DNA of 64,000 nucleotides from Bacteroidaceae bacterium (lineage in GTDB: Bacteria; Bacteroidota; Bacteroidia; Bacteroidales; Bacteroidaceae): contig JAGCPY010000007.1 of assembly GCA_017965425.1 (NCBI GenBank), forward strand, positions 1 to 64,000. The letters run 5' to 3'. How positions within the stretch are numbered: the first letter of the stretch is position 1; each line of letters opens with the position of its first letter. Of the stretch, positions 9,129 to 18,249 are shown piece after piece. The notes under the pieces were generated by a model. The model searched no databases and was not told the DNA's origin. It saw only the letters and a program-made list of their open reading frames with translations. The position numbers and the translations under genes are program-made.

Positions 9129-10340
9129 TTATCTGCGTGAGCCGCCTCCACGGCTACCGCCACCTCCACCGCCGACGCGGCTTCCACCTCCACCGCCGAA
9201 GCCTCCGCCTCCAAAGCTTCCGCCTCCACGGCTGCTGCCACCACTGCTGCCGCCGAAGCTGCCACTGCTGCGTGTGCTGCTGCCACCACTTGAGACAGAA
9301 CGGCTGCTGGAGTTGCCACCTCCAATGCGGCTGCCACCATAGATGCTGGAGGACCGGCTGCTGGAAGAAGAGCCGCTGCGAACGCTGTTCGAGGAGTTGG
9401 AACGGTTGGAGAGACCGGAGTTGCGGCCAGCGTCAGTCGTGGTGCGATTGCTGCGTCCACTGATTTCTCCTAAGGGAGCATTCTGACCGCGGCGCACGGA
9501 AGGCACACCCGAGTTGGCAGCTCCCGGACGACCATTGCGTCCGAATGTGCGGTTGTTGGCATAGCGGTCTGACACACGGCTATCGTAGGAACCACGTCTG
9601 TAGCCGCCTCTGCCGTGATAGTATCCACCGCCGCCATAGTGGTGGTGGTAGCGTGAACCGCCGTAGTAGCCGCCGTAGCGGTAAGGACGGTACCAGCTAT
9701 AGTAGCCGCCATACCAGTAGGGATCGTAGCCCCATCTCCAACTTACATAGCCCCAATATGGACGATGCCATCCGTAGTAGCCGCCATACCAATAAGGGTC
9801 ATAGCCCCAGTACCAGCCGTCGTAGAGATAAGGGTCGTAGCAGCTATAGCGCCAAGGTGAAGCATAGATGCTACTGTAGCCAAAGCGTGCGAGGCGGTTG
9901 CTGTAGGCGAAGTCTTCTCCATCAGCATAGCCTTCGTCATAGCCCTGTGAATAGAGGTCATCGGCGAAACGGCGCGTGGTGATAGCCGTGGTGTCATCGA
10001 CGACGTAGAGGGTGTCCTTGCCAGATACACGATAAGAGAAGGTGCCGTCAGGGTTCTCCACGAGGCGTCCTTGAGCGCCAGACTGGCTGCGGACGGCCCG
10101 ACGGTTATACTCGTCGATGTCGCGGTTGGAACCTGAAATGCCCTCGATGTTATCGTCGTCGTCGTCCACGTAGATAACCTCCACGTTAGAGTAGCGCCTG
10201 ACTGGTTGGGCTTTCTTTTCAGACTTGGCCTCGCGGTCTTTCTTCGATGCGAAGTACATGTCATCCTGGCCCCAGACAGTGAGTGGAAGGATGGCGAGCA
10301 GCAGAGCTGCGAAAAGATTGCGTAAGTTCATCTTATTCAT
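9129..10340 (-). CDS. Secreted Tyr/Gly/Ser-rich low-complexity protein
   Basis: Signal peptide at the N-terminus (LFAALLLAILPLTVWGQ). Residues about 30-165 are acidic and polar with VEVIYVDDDDDNIEG. Residues about 165-250 are aromatic-rich with an imperfect repeat of YDPYWYGGYY followed by WHRPYWG or WYRPYRYGG and then His/Gly (YHHHYGGGGYY). Residues about 290-403 are Ser/Arg/Asn-rich, passing into an almost pure Gly/Ser/Arg tail (GGGGFGGGGGSRVGGGGGG). Similar proteins are common in Bacteroidales and are sometimes mislabelled vitellogenin. The composition suggests an exported, flexible, possibly surface-coating or envelope-stress protein. No enzyme motif is visible. Confidence 0.65.
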   Translation of the reverse strand: MNKMNLRNLFAALLLAILPLTVWGQDDMYFASKKDREAKSEKKAQPVRRYSNVEVIYVDDDDDNIEGISGSNRDIDEYNRRAVRSQSGAQGRLVENPDGTFSYRVSGKDTLYVVDDTTAITTRRFADDLYSQGYDEGYADGEDFAYSNRLARFGYSSIYASPWRYSCYDPYLYDGWYWGYDPYWYGGYYGWHRPYWGYVSWRWGYDPYWYGGYYSWYRPYRYGGYYGGSRYHHHYGGGGYYHGRGGYRRGSYDSRVSDRYANNRTFGRNGRPGAANSGVPSVRRGQNAPLGEISGRSNRTTTDAGRNSGLSNRSNSSNSVRSGSSSSSRSSSIYGGSRIGGGNSSSRSVSSGGSSTRSSGSFGGSSGGSSRGGGSFGGGGFGGGGGSRVGGGGGGSRGGGSRR

Positions 10341-10381
10341 TTTTCCTTTGGTTTAAGCGTTATTAAAATGTTTTGACGGTG

Positions 10382-10412
10382 CAAAGGTAGAGCCTTCTGC
10401 CAAGCCGTGCAA
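10382..10412 (-). promoter_or_regulatory. Promoter of the Tyr/Gly-rich protein gene
   Basis: On the minus strand a TTG (10412-10410) stands 20 bases ahead of TACCTTTG (10389-10382), a good match to the Bacteroidota two-box promoter. The leader to the ATG at 10340 is about 35-40 bases. Confidence 0.6.
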
Positions 10413-10969
10413 GGGAAAAATCCTACTCTTTCGGAGAGATTTCCCTATCTTTCTTCGGCAAAAGTATAAAGAAATCACAAACCACGCAAGTCTTTTTGAG
10501 AAGATTAACATCTGAGAAAGGTTTTCGCCCAAGCGCGCAGGCGCGAGCCACCTTATCCGTAAGAATGGAAAAACTTAGACATGGCGCATGGAAGGTGAAG
10601 ACGTTCCTGCCGGAAGGTGTACACGTTCAGACCGGAAGGTGCACACGTTCCATGTTTTGTGGTTGTGGTGGTGCAGTATTGTTCGTTTTGCTTGTCGTTC
10701 AACGTTTTGACGATCTGAAATTCGTACAAACGGAGACGGCACCAGCCGTTAAACCTTCTTTTTTCTTTATTTTTCTCTTTAAAGGGGGTATGGGGGAACA
10801 TTTCTCTTTTTCTTTCCTTTTTCTTGGAAATTTTCTTTACACATTCCCCTGCTAGTTACTTTGAAATTCACTTTGTGCTTCTTTTCGCTAATTGTGGTTG
10901 ATTTTTCGGAGTAGGAAAAAAAGTGAGGGGAAAACAGGTTAAAAAGACACAAGTCTCGAAAAAAATGTG
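10413..10969. other. Gene-free divergent spacer upstream of fabD
   Basis: This spacer separates the divergent minus-strand envelope genes from fabD. I see no credible gene: the open frame from 10496 to 10855 is low-complexity, Phe-rich and out of keeping with neighbouring codon use. It holds the three-unit 22-bp repeat at 10590-10651. The remainder (10654-10969) is T-rich with no structure I can defend. Confidence 0.6.
10590..10651. repeat. Three-unit 22-bp palindromic repeat, copy 1
   Basis: Three units begin at 10590, 10612 and 10634, exactly 22 bases apart: GGAAGGTGAAGACGTTCC, GGAAGGTGTACACGTTC and GGAAGGTGCACACGTTCC. Each is a near-palindrome centred on GTGTACAC. The block is bracketed by CATG at both ends. 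Related blocks occur at 31834-31892, 50482-50541 and 62485-62542. This copy has no adjacent CCCTCACC hairpin. Confidence 0.8.
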
Positions 10970-10977
10970 TATCTTTG
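10970..10977 (+). promoter_or_regulatory. -7 element of the fabD operon
   Basis: TATCTTTG followed by CAC matches TAnnTTTG; it leaves a leader of about 50 bases before the fabD ATG. No clear TTG box upstream. Confidence 0.5.
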
Positions 10978-11034
10978 CACCCGATTAAGCGAGAATGAAT
11001 CAAAATCAACAATTATAAAAAAGTACGTAAAGTT

Positions 11035-11937
11035 ATGAAAGCATTTGTTTTTCCTGGTCAGGGTGCCCAGTTTCCGGGCATGGGCAAAGACCTCTATGAA
11101 AGTAACCCCGAGGCTCGCCGCCTGTTCGACAAAGCCAATGAGATCTTAGGCTTCGACATCACGAAGATTATGTTCGACGGCACAGCCGAAGAGCTGAAAG
11201 AGACAAAGGTCACTCAACCAGCCGTATTCCTTCACAGCGTCATCTCAGCCATCTGCCTGGGCGACAAGTTCCAGCCAGACATGGTGGGTGGTCACTCTTT
11301 GGGCGAGTTCAGTGCCCTTGTGGCCGCTGGAGCCCTTTCGTTCGAGGATGGTCTTCGTCTTGTGAGCGCCCGCGCTCAAGCCATGCAGAAGGCCTGCGAG
11401 GCACAGCCGTCCACGATGGCCGCCATCATCGCCCTTCCCGACGAGACGGTTGAACAAATCTGCGCCGAAGTGTCGAAGGAGATGGGTGTTTGCGTGCCCG
11501 CCAACTATAATTGTCCAGGCCAGCTGGTCATCAGCGGTGCCGTCGAGGCCATCAACGAAGCTTGCTCACGCCTGAAGGCTGCTGGCGCCAAGCGTGCCCT
11601 GCCCCTGGCCGTGGGAGGAGCTTTCCATAGCCCGCTGATGCAACCTGCAAAGGATGAGCTGCAAGCTGCCATCGAGGCCACCGAGTTCCGTACACCTCAG
11701 TGCCCGGTCTATCAGAACGTCGATGGCAAGGCTCACACCGAACCCGCTGAAATCAAACAAAACCTCATCGCACAGCTCACAGCCAGCGTCCGTTGGACAC
11801 AAGAGGTCGAAGCCATGCTCGAAGCCGGTGCCACCGAGTTCGTTGAATGCGGACCCGGCAAGGCCTTGCAGGGAATGATCTCTAAGATTGCCAAAGGCGT
11901 CGAGGGGCTCGTGGTATGCGGTGCCACAGAGTTGTAA
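11035..11937 (+). CDS. fabD: Malonyl CoA-acyl carrier protein transacylase
   Basis: FabD moves malonate from CoA to acyl carrier protein, supplying the extender unit for fatty acid synthesis in the cytoplasm. The oxyanion-hole motif FPGQGAQ is at residues 6-12, the nucleophile elbow GGHSLGEFSA has Ser88, and the partner His198 sits in GGAFHSPLM. The length of 300 residues is normal and the GTxxH-like C-terminal signature is replaced by the usual ECGPGKALQGM. It is first in a closely packed plus-strand run; the next start is three bases after its stop. Why a fatty acid gene leads a run of amylase, pyrimidine/arginine and sulfur genes is not evident from sequence. Confidence 0.95.
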   Translation: MKAFVFPGQGAQFPGMGKDLYESNPEARRLFDKANEILGFDITKIMFDGTAEELKETKVTQPAVFLHSVISAICLGDKFQPDMVGGHSLGEFSALVAAGALSFEDGLRLVSARAQAMQKACEAQPSTMAAIIALPDETVEQICAEVSKEMGVCVPANYNCPGQLVISGAVEAINEACSRLKAAGAKRALPLAVGGAFHSPLMQPAKDELQAAIEATEFRTPQCPVYQNVDGKAHTEPAEIKQNLIAQLTASVRWTQEVEAMLEAGATEFVECGPGKALQGMISKIAKGVEGLVVCGATEL

Positions 11938-11940
11938 CCA

Positions 11941-13722
11941 ATGAGAAAAACGACACTCTTCACTCAAGCTTGCATCGGACTCTTGATGGGTCTGACGCAA
12001 GCTTGTTCTTCACCCACCCAACCAGAGGAAATGGAAAAACCCATTGTCTATCAAGTCTTCACACGCCTCTTCGGCAACGACAGGGAAATCAATCAGCACG
12101 ACGGCGACCTCGCTGCCAACGGATGTGGCAAGATGGCCGACTTTACGCCCAAGGCGCTCGAAGAAATACGCCGCCTCGGTGCCACACACATCTGGTACAC
12201 CGGCATCATCGAACATGCCACCCAGACCGACTACTCCTCCTTCGGCATCGCTCGCGACCACCACGCCATTGTCAAGGGAAAAGCAGGCTCGGCCTACGCC
12301 ATCAAGGATTATTACGACGTTGACCCCGACCTCGCCATCAGCGTGCCTGCACGCATGGCGGAGTTTGAAGCACTGGTCCAACGCACACACGACGCCGGCT
12401 TGAAGGTCATCATCGACTTCGTCCCCAACCACGTGGCACGCCAATACCACAGCGACGCCTGCCCTGAAGGCATCGAGGACCTCGGAGCAGCAGACGACAC
12501 CACACAGCATTTCTCGCCAGAGAATAACTTCTACTATTTCCCGGGCGAACCTTTCCGTGCCGACTTCAATCTGCAGCAGGACGAAGCCCAGCCCTATCAG
12601 GAGCAGCCAGCACGTGCCACGGGCAACGACGTCTTCTCTGCCTTTGCCAACCACAACGACTGGTACGAGACAGTCAAGCTCAACTATGGCGTCGATTATC
12701 TCGATGGACGCTCCACGCATTTCGACCCCGTTCCCTCTACGTGGCAGAAAATGACCGACATCCTTCGCTTTTGGGCGTCCAAGGGAGTCGATGGCTTCCG
12801 ATGCGACATGGCCGAGATGGTTCCCGCAGAGTTCTGGGGATGGGCCATTCCACGCGTGAAGCAGGAATATCCACGCATCATCTTTATCGCCGAAATCTAT
12901 GGTCCGGATGCCTATCGCCGCTACATCCACGAAGGCGGGTTCGACTACCTCTATGACAAAGTGGGACTCTACGACACCCTGCGTGCCGTGACCGTCGGCT
13001 ATGCAAACGCCGAGAGCATCACGCAATGCTGGCGAGCCGTAGATGACATACGTGACCACATGCTCTCTTTCCTCGAGAACCACGACGAACAACGCATCGC
13101 TTCGGATTTCTTTGCCGGCAGTCCTGAATACGGACGTGCCCCCATGCTCGTGGCAGCAACCATCAGCCGAGGTCCCGTCATGGTGTATTTCGGTCAGGAA
13201 TTGGGCGAACGGGGCATGGACGACGAGGGCTTTAGCGGACGCGACGGACGCACGACGATCTTCGATTACTGGACCGTTGACGCCGTCAATCGATGGCGCA
13301 ACAAAGGTAAGTTCGACGGCCATCGGCTGACAAAGCAAGAGATTGAAATCCAGAAATTCTACACCACGATCCTCAACCTCTGCTCGAAGGAAAAAGCAAT
13401 CTACGAGGGCGACTTCTATGACCTCATGTACGCTAACCCGCAGAGCAACCGTTTCAATCCTCATCGCCAGTATGCCTTCCTGCGCAGGGCTGGCAAAGAA
13501 GTGCTGTTCATCGTGGCCAATTTCGACAAGGAAGACGCTGTCCTTGACGTACAGATTCCATCGCACGTCTTTGAACTTTATTCGCTAAAGCCCGCTTCTA
13601 AGATACGGGCCACCAACCTCCTGACAGGTGACATCGTGCAGACCAGTTTCACAGACGAAAGCCCCATGCACGTCGTGGTTCCGGCACTGAACGGTATCGT
13701 CCTAAAGATTCGCACCCGCTGA
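11941..13722 (+). CDS. GH13 alpha-amylase-family lipoprotein
   Basis: A glycoside hydrolase family 13 (beta/alpha)8 enzyme acting on alpha-glucans or related alpha-glucosides. The four conserved regions are visible: DFVPNHV (region I), GFRCDMAEM with nucleophile Asp289, FIAEIYG with acid/base Glu318, and ENHDEQR with Asp382. The N-terminus is a lipoprotein-like signal ending LTQAC (Cys22), so it probably sits in the periplasm or at the surface. A C-terminal all-beta domain follows from about residue 500. The sequence between regions I and II contains a long insertion (about residues 165-250, including FYYFPGEPFRADFNLQQDEA), so the exact specificity is unclear. The start is three bases after fabD, implying one transcript. 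Confidence 0.88.
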   Translation: MRKTTLFTQACIGLLMGLTQACSSPTQPEEMEKPIVYQVFTRLFGNDREINQHDGDLAANGCGKMADFTPKALEEIRRLGATHIWYTGIIEHATQTDYSSFGIARDHHAIVKGKAGSAYAIKDYYDVDPDLAISVPARMAEFEALVQRTHDAGLKVIIDFVPNHVARQYHSDACPEGIEDLGAADDTTQHFSPENNFYYFPGEPFRADFNLQQDEAQPYQEQPARATGNDVFSAFANHNDWYETVKLNYGVDYLDGRSTHFDPVPSTWQKMTDILRFWASKGVDGFRCDMAEMVPAEFWGWAIPRVKQEYPRIIFIAEIYGPDAYRRYIHEGGFDYLYDKVGLYDTLRAVTVGYANAESITQCWRAVDDIRDHMLSFLENHDEQRIASDFFAGSPEYGRAPMLVAATISRGPVMVYFGQELGERGMDDEGFSGRDGRTTIFDYWTVDAVNRWRNKGKFDGHRLTKQEIEIQKFYTTILNLCSKEKAIYEGDFYDLMYANPQSNRFNPHRQYAFLRRAGKEVLFIVANFDKEDAVLDVQIPSHVFELYSLKPASKIRATNLLTGDIVQTSFTDESPMHVVVPALNGIVLKIRTR

Positions 13723-13750
13723 GTTTATCCTCCAAGCACACAGACAACCA

Positions 13751-16700
13751 ATGAAAAACGTGACTCTCATTCTCGACGACGGCAGCCGTTTCCACGGCCA
13801 GTCGTTCGGCTACGAAAAGCCCGTGGCAGGCGAAGTAGTTTTCAACACGGCCATGATGGGCTACCCCGAATCGCTCACCGATCCCAGCTACGCCGGCCAG
13901 CTCATGACGCTGACCTATCCGCTCGTTGGCAATTATGGCGTTCCACCTTTTACCTTCGAGGAGAACGGCCTGCCAACGTTCATGGAAAGCGACCGCATCT
14001 ACGCTTCAGCCATCATCGTGGCCGACTACAGCGAAGAGTTCTCACACTGGAACGCCAAGGAGTCGTTGGCAGAATGGCTCAAACGCGAGCATGTTCCGGG
14101 CATCACTGGCATCGACACGCGCCAACTGACAAAGGTGTTGCGCGAGCATGGTGTCATGATGGGCAAAATCGTTTTCGACGACGCCGAAGACATGCAGAAT
14201 GCTGAGATCACGGAGAAGTATGATTCTGTGAACTGGGTGGAACGGGTAAGCTGCAAGGAGGTCATCACTTACAAGCCAGACAACCAGGCAAAAGATGCCC
14301 GTTCGCCCAAGGTGGTTCTTGTCGATTGCGGCGTGAAAGCCAATATCATTCGTTGTCTGTTGAGACGAGGAATGGAGGTCATCCGTGTACCTTGGGACTA
14401 CGACTTCAACCAGCTCGAATTTGATGGCCTTTTCCTGGCCAACGGCCCAGGTGACCCCGACTTGTGCGAGGCTGCTGTGCAGAACATCCGCCGGTTCCTC
14501 CTCACGGAAGAAGCCAAGGCTGCCGAAGGCGGTTCCGTCCGCCCCGTCATGGGCATCTGCATGGGCAACCAGCTTTTGTCCAAGGCCGCAGGAGCCAGTA
14601 TCTACAAACTGAAATACGGCCACCGCAGCCATAATCAGCCTGTGCGTCAAGTGGGCACCACGCGTTGTTTCATCACTTCACAGAATCACGGTTATGCCGT
14701 CGATACGACCACGTTGGGGGCCGAATGGGAACCGCTGTTCGTGAATATGAACGACGGTTCCAACGAGGGCATCCGCCACAAGCGCTTCCCTTGGTTCTCA
14801 GCTCAGTTCCATCCCGAAGCCTGTTCCGGCCCCGTGGACACCGAATGGCTGTTTGATGAATTTGTCAATTGCCTCAATCCCCAACACCCTCTTCACGAGA
14901 CGAGGTTGAACAAATGTGCTCAGGATACTGAACGACAAATTGAGGGAACCACTACCCCACTCCTCTTGAAAGGAGGAAAAGGCGAGATCAGCAAGGTGCT
15001 CCTCCTCGGTTCCGGAGCCCTGAAGATTGGAGAAGCAGGCGAATTCGACTACAGCGGTTCACAAGCTCTGAAAGCGCTGAGAGAAGAAGGCATCGAAACG
15101 ATTCTCATTAACCCGAACATTGCCACCGTTCAGACTTCGGAGGGTGTAGCCGATCAGATCTACTTCCTGCCCGTGACACCTTATTTTGTAGAACGTGTCA
15201 TTGAAAAGGAACGCCCTCAAGGCATTCTGCTTGCTTTCGGTGGACAGACAGCCCTCAACTGTGGCGTGGAACTCTACAAAAGCGGAGTGCTGGAAAAATA
15301 TGGCGTGCAGGTGCTGGGAACGCCCGTTCAGGCCATCATCGACACCGAGGACCGTGAGTTGTTCGTGAAGAAACTCGACGAAATAGGAGTCAAAACCATC
15401 AAGAGTCAAGCCTGCGAGACCATTGAGGAAGCTCGTCAGGCTGCTGCCTTCTTGGGCTATCCTGTCATCCTCCGTGCGGCCTACGCCCTTGGCGGCTTGG
15501 GCAGTGGTTTCTGCGACAACGAAGAAGAACTGAACCGGCTCGCAGAAAAAGCGTTCTCCTTCTCGCCTCAAGTGCTGGTGGAAAAGAGCTTGAAGGGATG
15601 GAAGGAAATCGAGTATGAAGTCGTCCGTGACCGCTACGACAACTGCATCACCGTCTGCAACATGGAGAATTTTGACCCGCTGGGCATCCACACAGGAGAA
15701 AGCATCGTCATCGCTCCCTCGCAGACCCTGACCAACAGCGAATATCACAAGTTGCGCGCCTTGTCCATCAAGATCATACGTCATATCGGCATCGTGGGCG
15801 AGTGTAATGTGCAGTATGCTTTTGACCCTGAGAGCGAAGACTATCGTGTTATCGAAGTCAATGCCCGATTGAGCCGTTCGTCAGCCTTGGCCAGCAAGGC
15901 CACAGGCTATCCTCTTGCTTTCGTTGCTGCCAAGCTTGGCCTTGGCTATGGATTGTTTGAACTGAAGAACTCCGTGACCAAGACCACATCTGCCTTCTTT
16001 GAACCGGCCTTGGACTATGTGGTCTGCAAGATTCCACGTTGGGATCTGGGCAAGTTCAGGGGAGTGGATCGCGAACTGGGCAGTTCCATGAAGAGTGTGG
16101 GTGAGGTGATGGCCATCGGACGTACCTTTGAGGAAGCTATCCAAAAAGGCATACGCATGATAGGACAAGGCCTGCACGGCTTCGTGGAAAACAAGGAAAT
16201 TGAAATCGAGGACATCGATGCCGCCTTACGTGAACCCACCGACAAGCGCATCATCATCATCTCCAAAGCGATGCGTCAGGGCTACACTGTTGACCAGATA
16301 CACGAACTGACAAAGATCGACCGCTGGTTCCTGCAAAAGTTGGCCGGCATCATGCGAACGGATCTGAAGTTGCATTACATGGGGCACATCAATCAGATGG
16401 AAAACGATTTGCTGTTGAGGGCCAAAGTTCAGGGCTTCACGGATTTCCAGATTGCACGTGCATTGGGAATGGAGACAGACATGGACATCGAGGATGCGGT
16501 GTTAATCATCCGCAATCGCCGCAAGCAGGCTGGCATCCTGCCTGTGGTGAAGCAAATCGATACCCTCGCCGCTGAGTACCCCGCACAGACCAACTATCTG
16601 TACCTGACTTATCAAGGCTGTTCGGTATGCCGCAACATCGTTTCGCCCTCTTCCCACGATCTCCATTTCGAGAACGACCGCCGCTCCATCGTCGTACTCG

Positions 16701-18229
16701 GTTCAGGTGCATACCGCATCGGATCCAGCGTTGAATTTGACTGGTGCGGCGTTCAAGCCCTGAACACCATCCGTCAGGAAGGGTTCCGCTCTGTAATGAT
16801 CAACTACAACCCGGAAACCGTATCGACGGACTATGATATGTGTGACCGTCTTTACTTCGATGAGTTGACCTTCGAGCGTGTCATGGATATCATCGACCTG
16901 GAAGCGCCGCGCGGCGTCATCGTATCTACTGGTGGACAGATTCCCAACAATCTCGCCATGAAACTCGATGCTCAACGTGTGCCCATCCTTGGCACAGCAG
17001 CTCGCTACATCGACAATGCCGAGGATCGCGAGAAGTTCTCAGCCATGCTTGGGCGCATCGGCGTGGATCAACCAGAATGGAGTGCACTGACCAACATGGA
17101 AGATGTGAACGCTTTCATCCAACGGGTTGGGTTCCCCGTTCTTGTCCGTCCGAGCTACGTGCTCAGCGGAGCAGCCATGAACGTTTGTTCCAACCAAGAA
17201 GAGCTGGAGCGTTTCTTGCAGTTAGCCGCCAACGTATCGCAGAAACACCCCGTCGTCATTTCAAAGTTCATGCTCAACACGAAAGAGGTCGAGATGGATG
17301 CCGTAGCTCGCGACGGAGAAATCATTGCATACGCCATCTCGGAGCATATAGAGTTTGCGGGTGTTCATTCAGGCGATGCCACGATTCAGTTCCCCGCTCA
17401 GAAGCTTTACGTGGAAACCGTACGCCGAATCAAGAAAATCAGTGGGCAGATTGCGCGTGAACTTCACATCAGCGGTCCTTTCAACATCCAATACCTCGCA
17501 CGAGACAATGAAATCAAGGTCATTGAATGCAACCTGCGTGCCTCGCGTAGCTTCCCGTTTGTGTCTAAGGTGCTGAAGATTAACCTCATCGAACTGGCCA
17601 CAAAGGTGATGCTGGGCTTGCCCGTGGAGAAACCAAACAAGAGCCTCTTTGACTTTGACTATGTGGGCATCAAGGCCAGTCAGTTTAGCTTCAACCGCTT
17701 GCAGAAAGCCGACCCCGTGCTTGGAGTCGATATGGCTTCGACGGGAGAGGTAGGCTGTCTGGGCGATGACACTAATTCGGCGCTCATGCAAGCCATGCTC
17801 TCTGTCGGACAACGCATCCCCAAGAAAGCCGTGCTCCTTTCCACCGGCGGTGCCAAGGAGAAGGCGGCCATGCTCGATGCCGCACGCCTGTTGCACGAAA
17901 AAGGTTATGCTCTCTACGCCACGGGAGGTACCAGCCGTTACCTGACAGCCAACGAAATTCCCAATACCCTCGTTCACTGGCCATCAGACGAAGGACGCAA
18001 ACCGCAAGCGCTCGACCTCATGCACGCGCATGAAATAGATATGGTGGTGAATATCCCCAAGGATCTCACGGCTGGCGAACTGACCAATGGTTACAAGATC
18101 CGTCGGGCAGCCGTTGACTTGAACATCCCGCTCCTCACCAATACACGACTGGCCTCTGCCTTTATCCAAGCTTTCTGTAACATCACACCTGACGATCTCG
18201 CCATCAAGAGTTGGAGCGAATATAAGTAA
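13751..18229 (+). CDS. carAB: Single-chain carbamoyl phosphate synthase (CarA-CarB fusion)
   Basis: One 1492-residue chain holds both subunits of glutamine-dependent carbamoyl phosphate synthase, which makes carbamoyl phosphate for pyrimidines and arginine. Residues 1-180 are the CarA N-domain and about 186-375 the class I amidotransferase with Cys270 in GICMGNQLL and His354/Glu356 in AQFHPEA, so glutaminase should be active. A linker (about 376-412, including TTTPLLLKGGKG) leads into CarB: first synthetase half from LLLGSGALKIGEAGEFDYSG, oligomerisation region, second half from VLGSGAYRIGSSVEFDW, and an MGS-like allosteric domain from about 1356 (LLSTGGAKEK to LLTNTRLASAF). Long stretches such as KSLKGWKEIEYEVVRD and NPETVSTDYDMCDRLYFDE resemble animal CAD. 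Most bacteria keep carA and carB separate. The gene is 28 bases after the GH13 gene. Confidence 0.95.
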   Translation: MKNVTLILDDGSRFHGQSFGYEKPVAGEVVFNTAMMGYPESLTDPSYAGQLMTLTYPLVGNYGVPPFTFEENGLPTFMESDRIYASAIIVADYSEEFSHWNAKESLAEWLKREHVPGITGIDTRQLTKVLREHGVMMGKIVFDDAEDMQNAEITEKYDSVNWVERVSCKEVITYKPDNQAKDARSPKVVLVDCGVKANIIRCLLRRGMEVIRVPWDYDFNQLEFDGLFLANGPGDPDLCEAAVQNIRRFLLTEEAKAAEGGSVRPVMGICMGNQLLSKAAGASIYKLKYGHRSHNQPVRQVGTTRCFITSQNHGYAVDTTTLGAEWEPLFVNMNDGSNEGIRHKRFPWFSAQFHPEACSGPVDTEWLFDEFVNCLNPQHPLHETRLNKCAQDTERQIEGTTTPLLLKGGKGEISKVLLLGSGALKIGEAGEFDYSGSQALKALREEGIETILINPNIATVQTSEGVADQIYFLPVTPYFVERVIEKERPQGILLAFGGQTALNCGVELYKSGVLEKYGVQVLGTPVQAIIDTEDRELFVKKLDEIGVKTIKSQACETIEEARQAAAFLGYPVILRAAYALGGLGSGFCDNEEELNRLAEKAFSFSPQVLVEKSLKGWKEIEYEVVRDRYDNCITVCNMENFDPLGIHTGESIVIAPSQTLTNSEYHKLRALSIKIIRHIGIVGECNVQYAFDPESEDYRVIEVNARLSRSSALASKATGYPLAFVAAKLGLGYGLFELKNSVTKTTSAFFEPALDYVVCKIPRWDLGKFRGVDRELGSSMKSVGEVMAIGRTFEEAIQKGIRMIGQGLHGFVENKEIEIEDIDAALREPTDKRIIIISKAMRQGYTVDQIHELTKIDRWFLQKLAGIMRTDLKLHYMGHINQMENDLLLRAKVQGFTDFQIARALGMETDMDIEDAVLIIRNRRKQAGILPVVKQIDTLAAEYPAQTNYLYLTYQGCSVCRNIVSPSSHDLHFENDRRSIVVLGSGAYRIGSSVEFDWCGVQALNTIRQEGFRSVMINYNPETVSTDYDMCDRLYFDELTFERVMDIIDLEAPRGVIVSTGGQIPNNLAMKLDAQRVPILGTAARYIDNAEDREKFSAMLGRIGVDQPEWSALTNMEDVNAFIQRVGFPVLVRPSYVLSGAAMNVCSNQEELERFLQLAANVSQKHPVVISKFMLNTKEVEMDAVARDGEIIAYAISEHIEFAGVHSGDATIQFPAQKLYVETVRRIKKISGQIARELHISGPFNIQYLARDNEIKVIECNLRASRSFPFVSKVLKINLIELATKVMLGLPVEKPNKSLFDFDYVGIKASQFSFNRLQKADPVLGVDMASTGEVGCLGDDTNSALMQAMLSVGQRIPKKAVLLSTGGAKEKAAMLDAARLLHEKGYALYATGGTSRYLTANEIPNTLVHWPSDEGRKPQALDLMHAHEIDMVVNIPKDLTAGELTNGYKIRRAAVDLNIPLLTNTRLASAFIQAFCNITPDDLAIKSWSEYK

Positions 18230-18249
18230 TCGGAGCGAATAGAGATATC

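Noticed and set aside
10496-10855. 119-codon open frame between the divergent promoters ahead of fabD
   Set aside because: It runs through the 22-bp repeat, has Phe runs and no recognisable domain, and has no promoter of its own; judged non-coding.
12010-13566. Long minus-strand open frame opposite the GH13 gene
   Set aside because: A shadow of the GH13 coding frame; the plus strand has a full domain set.
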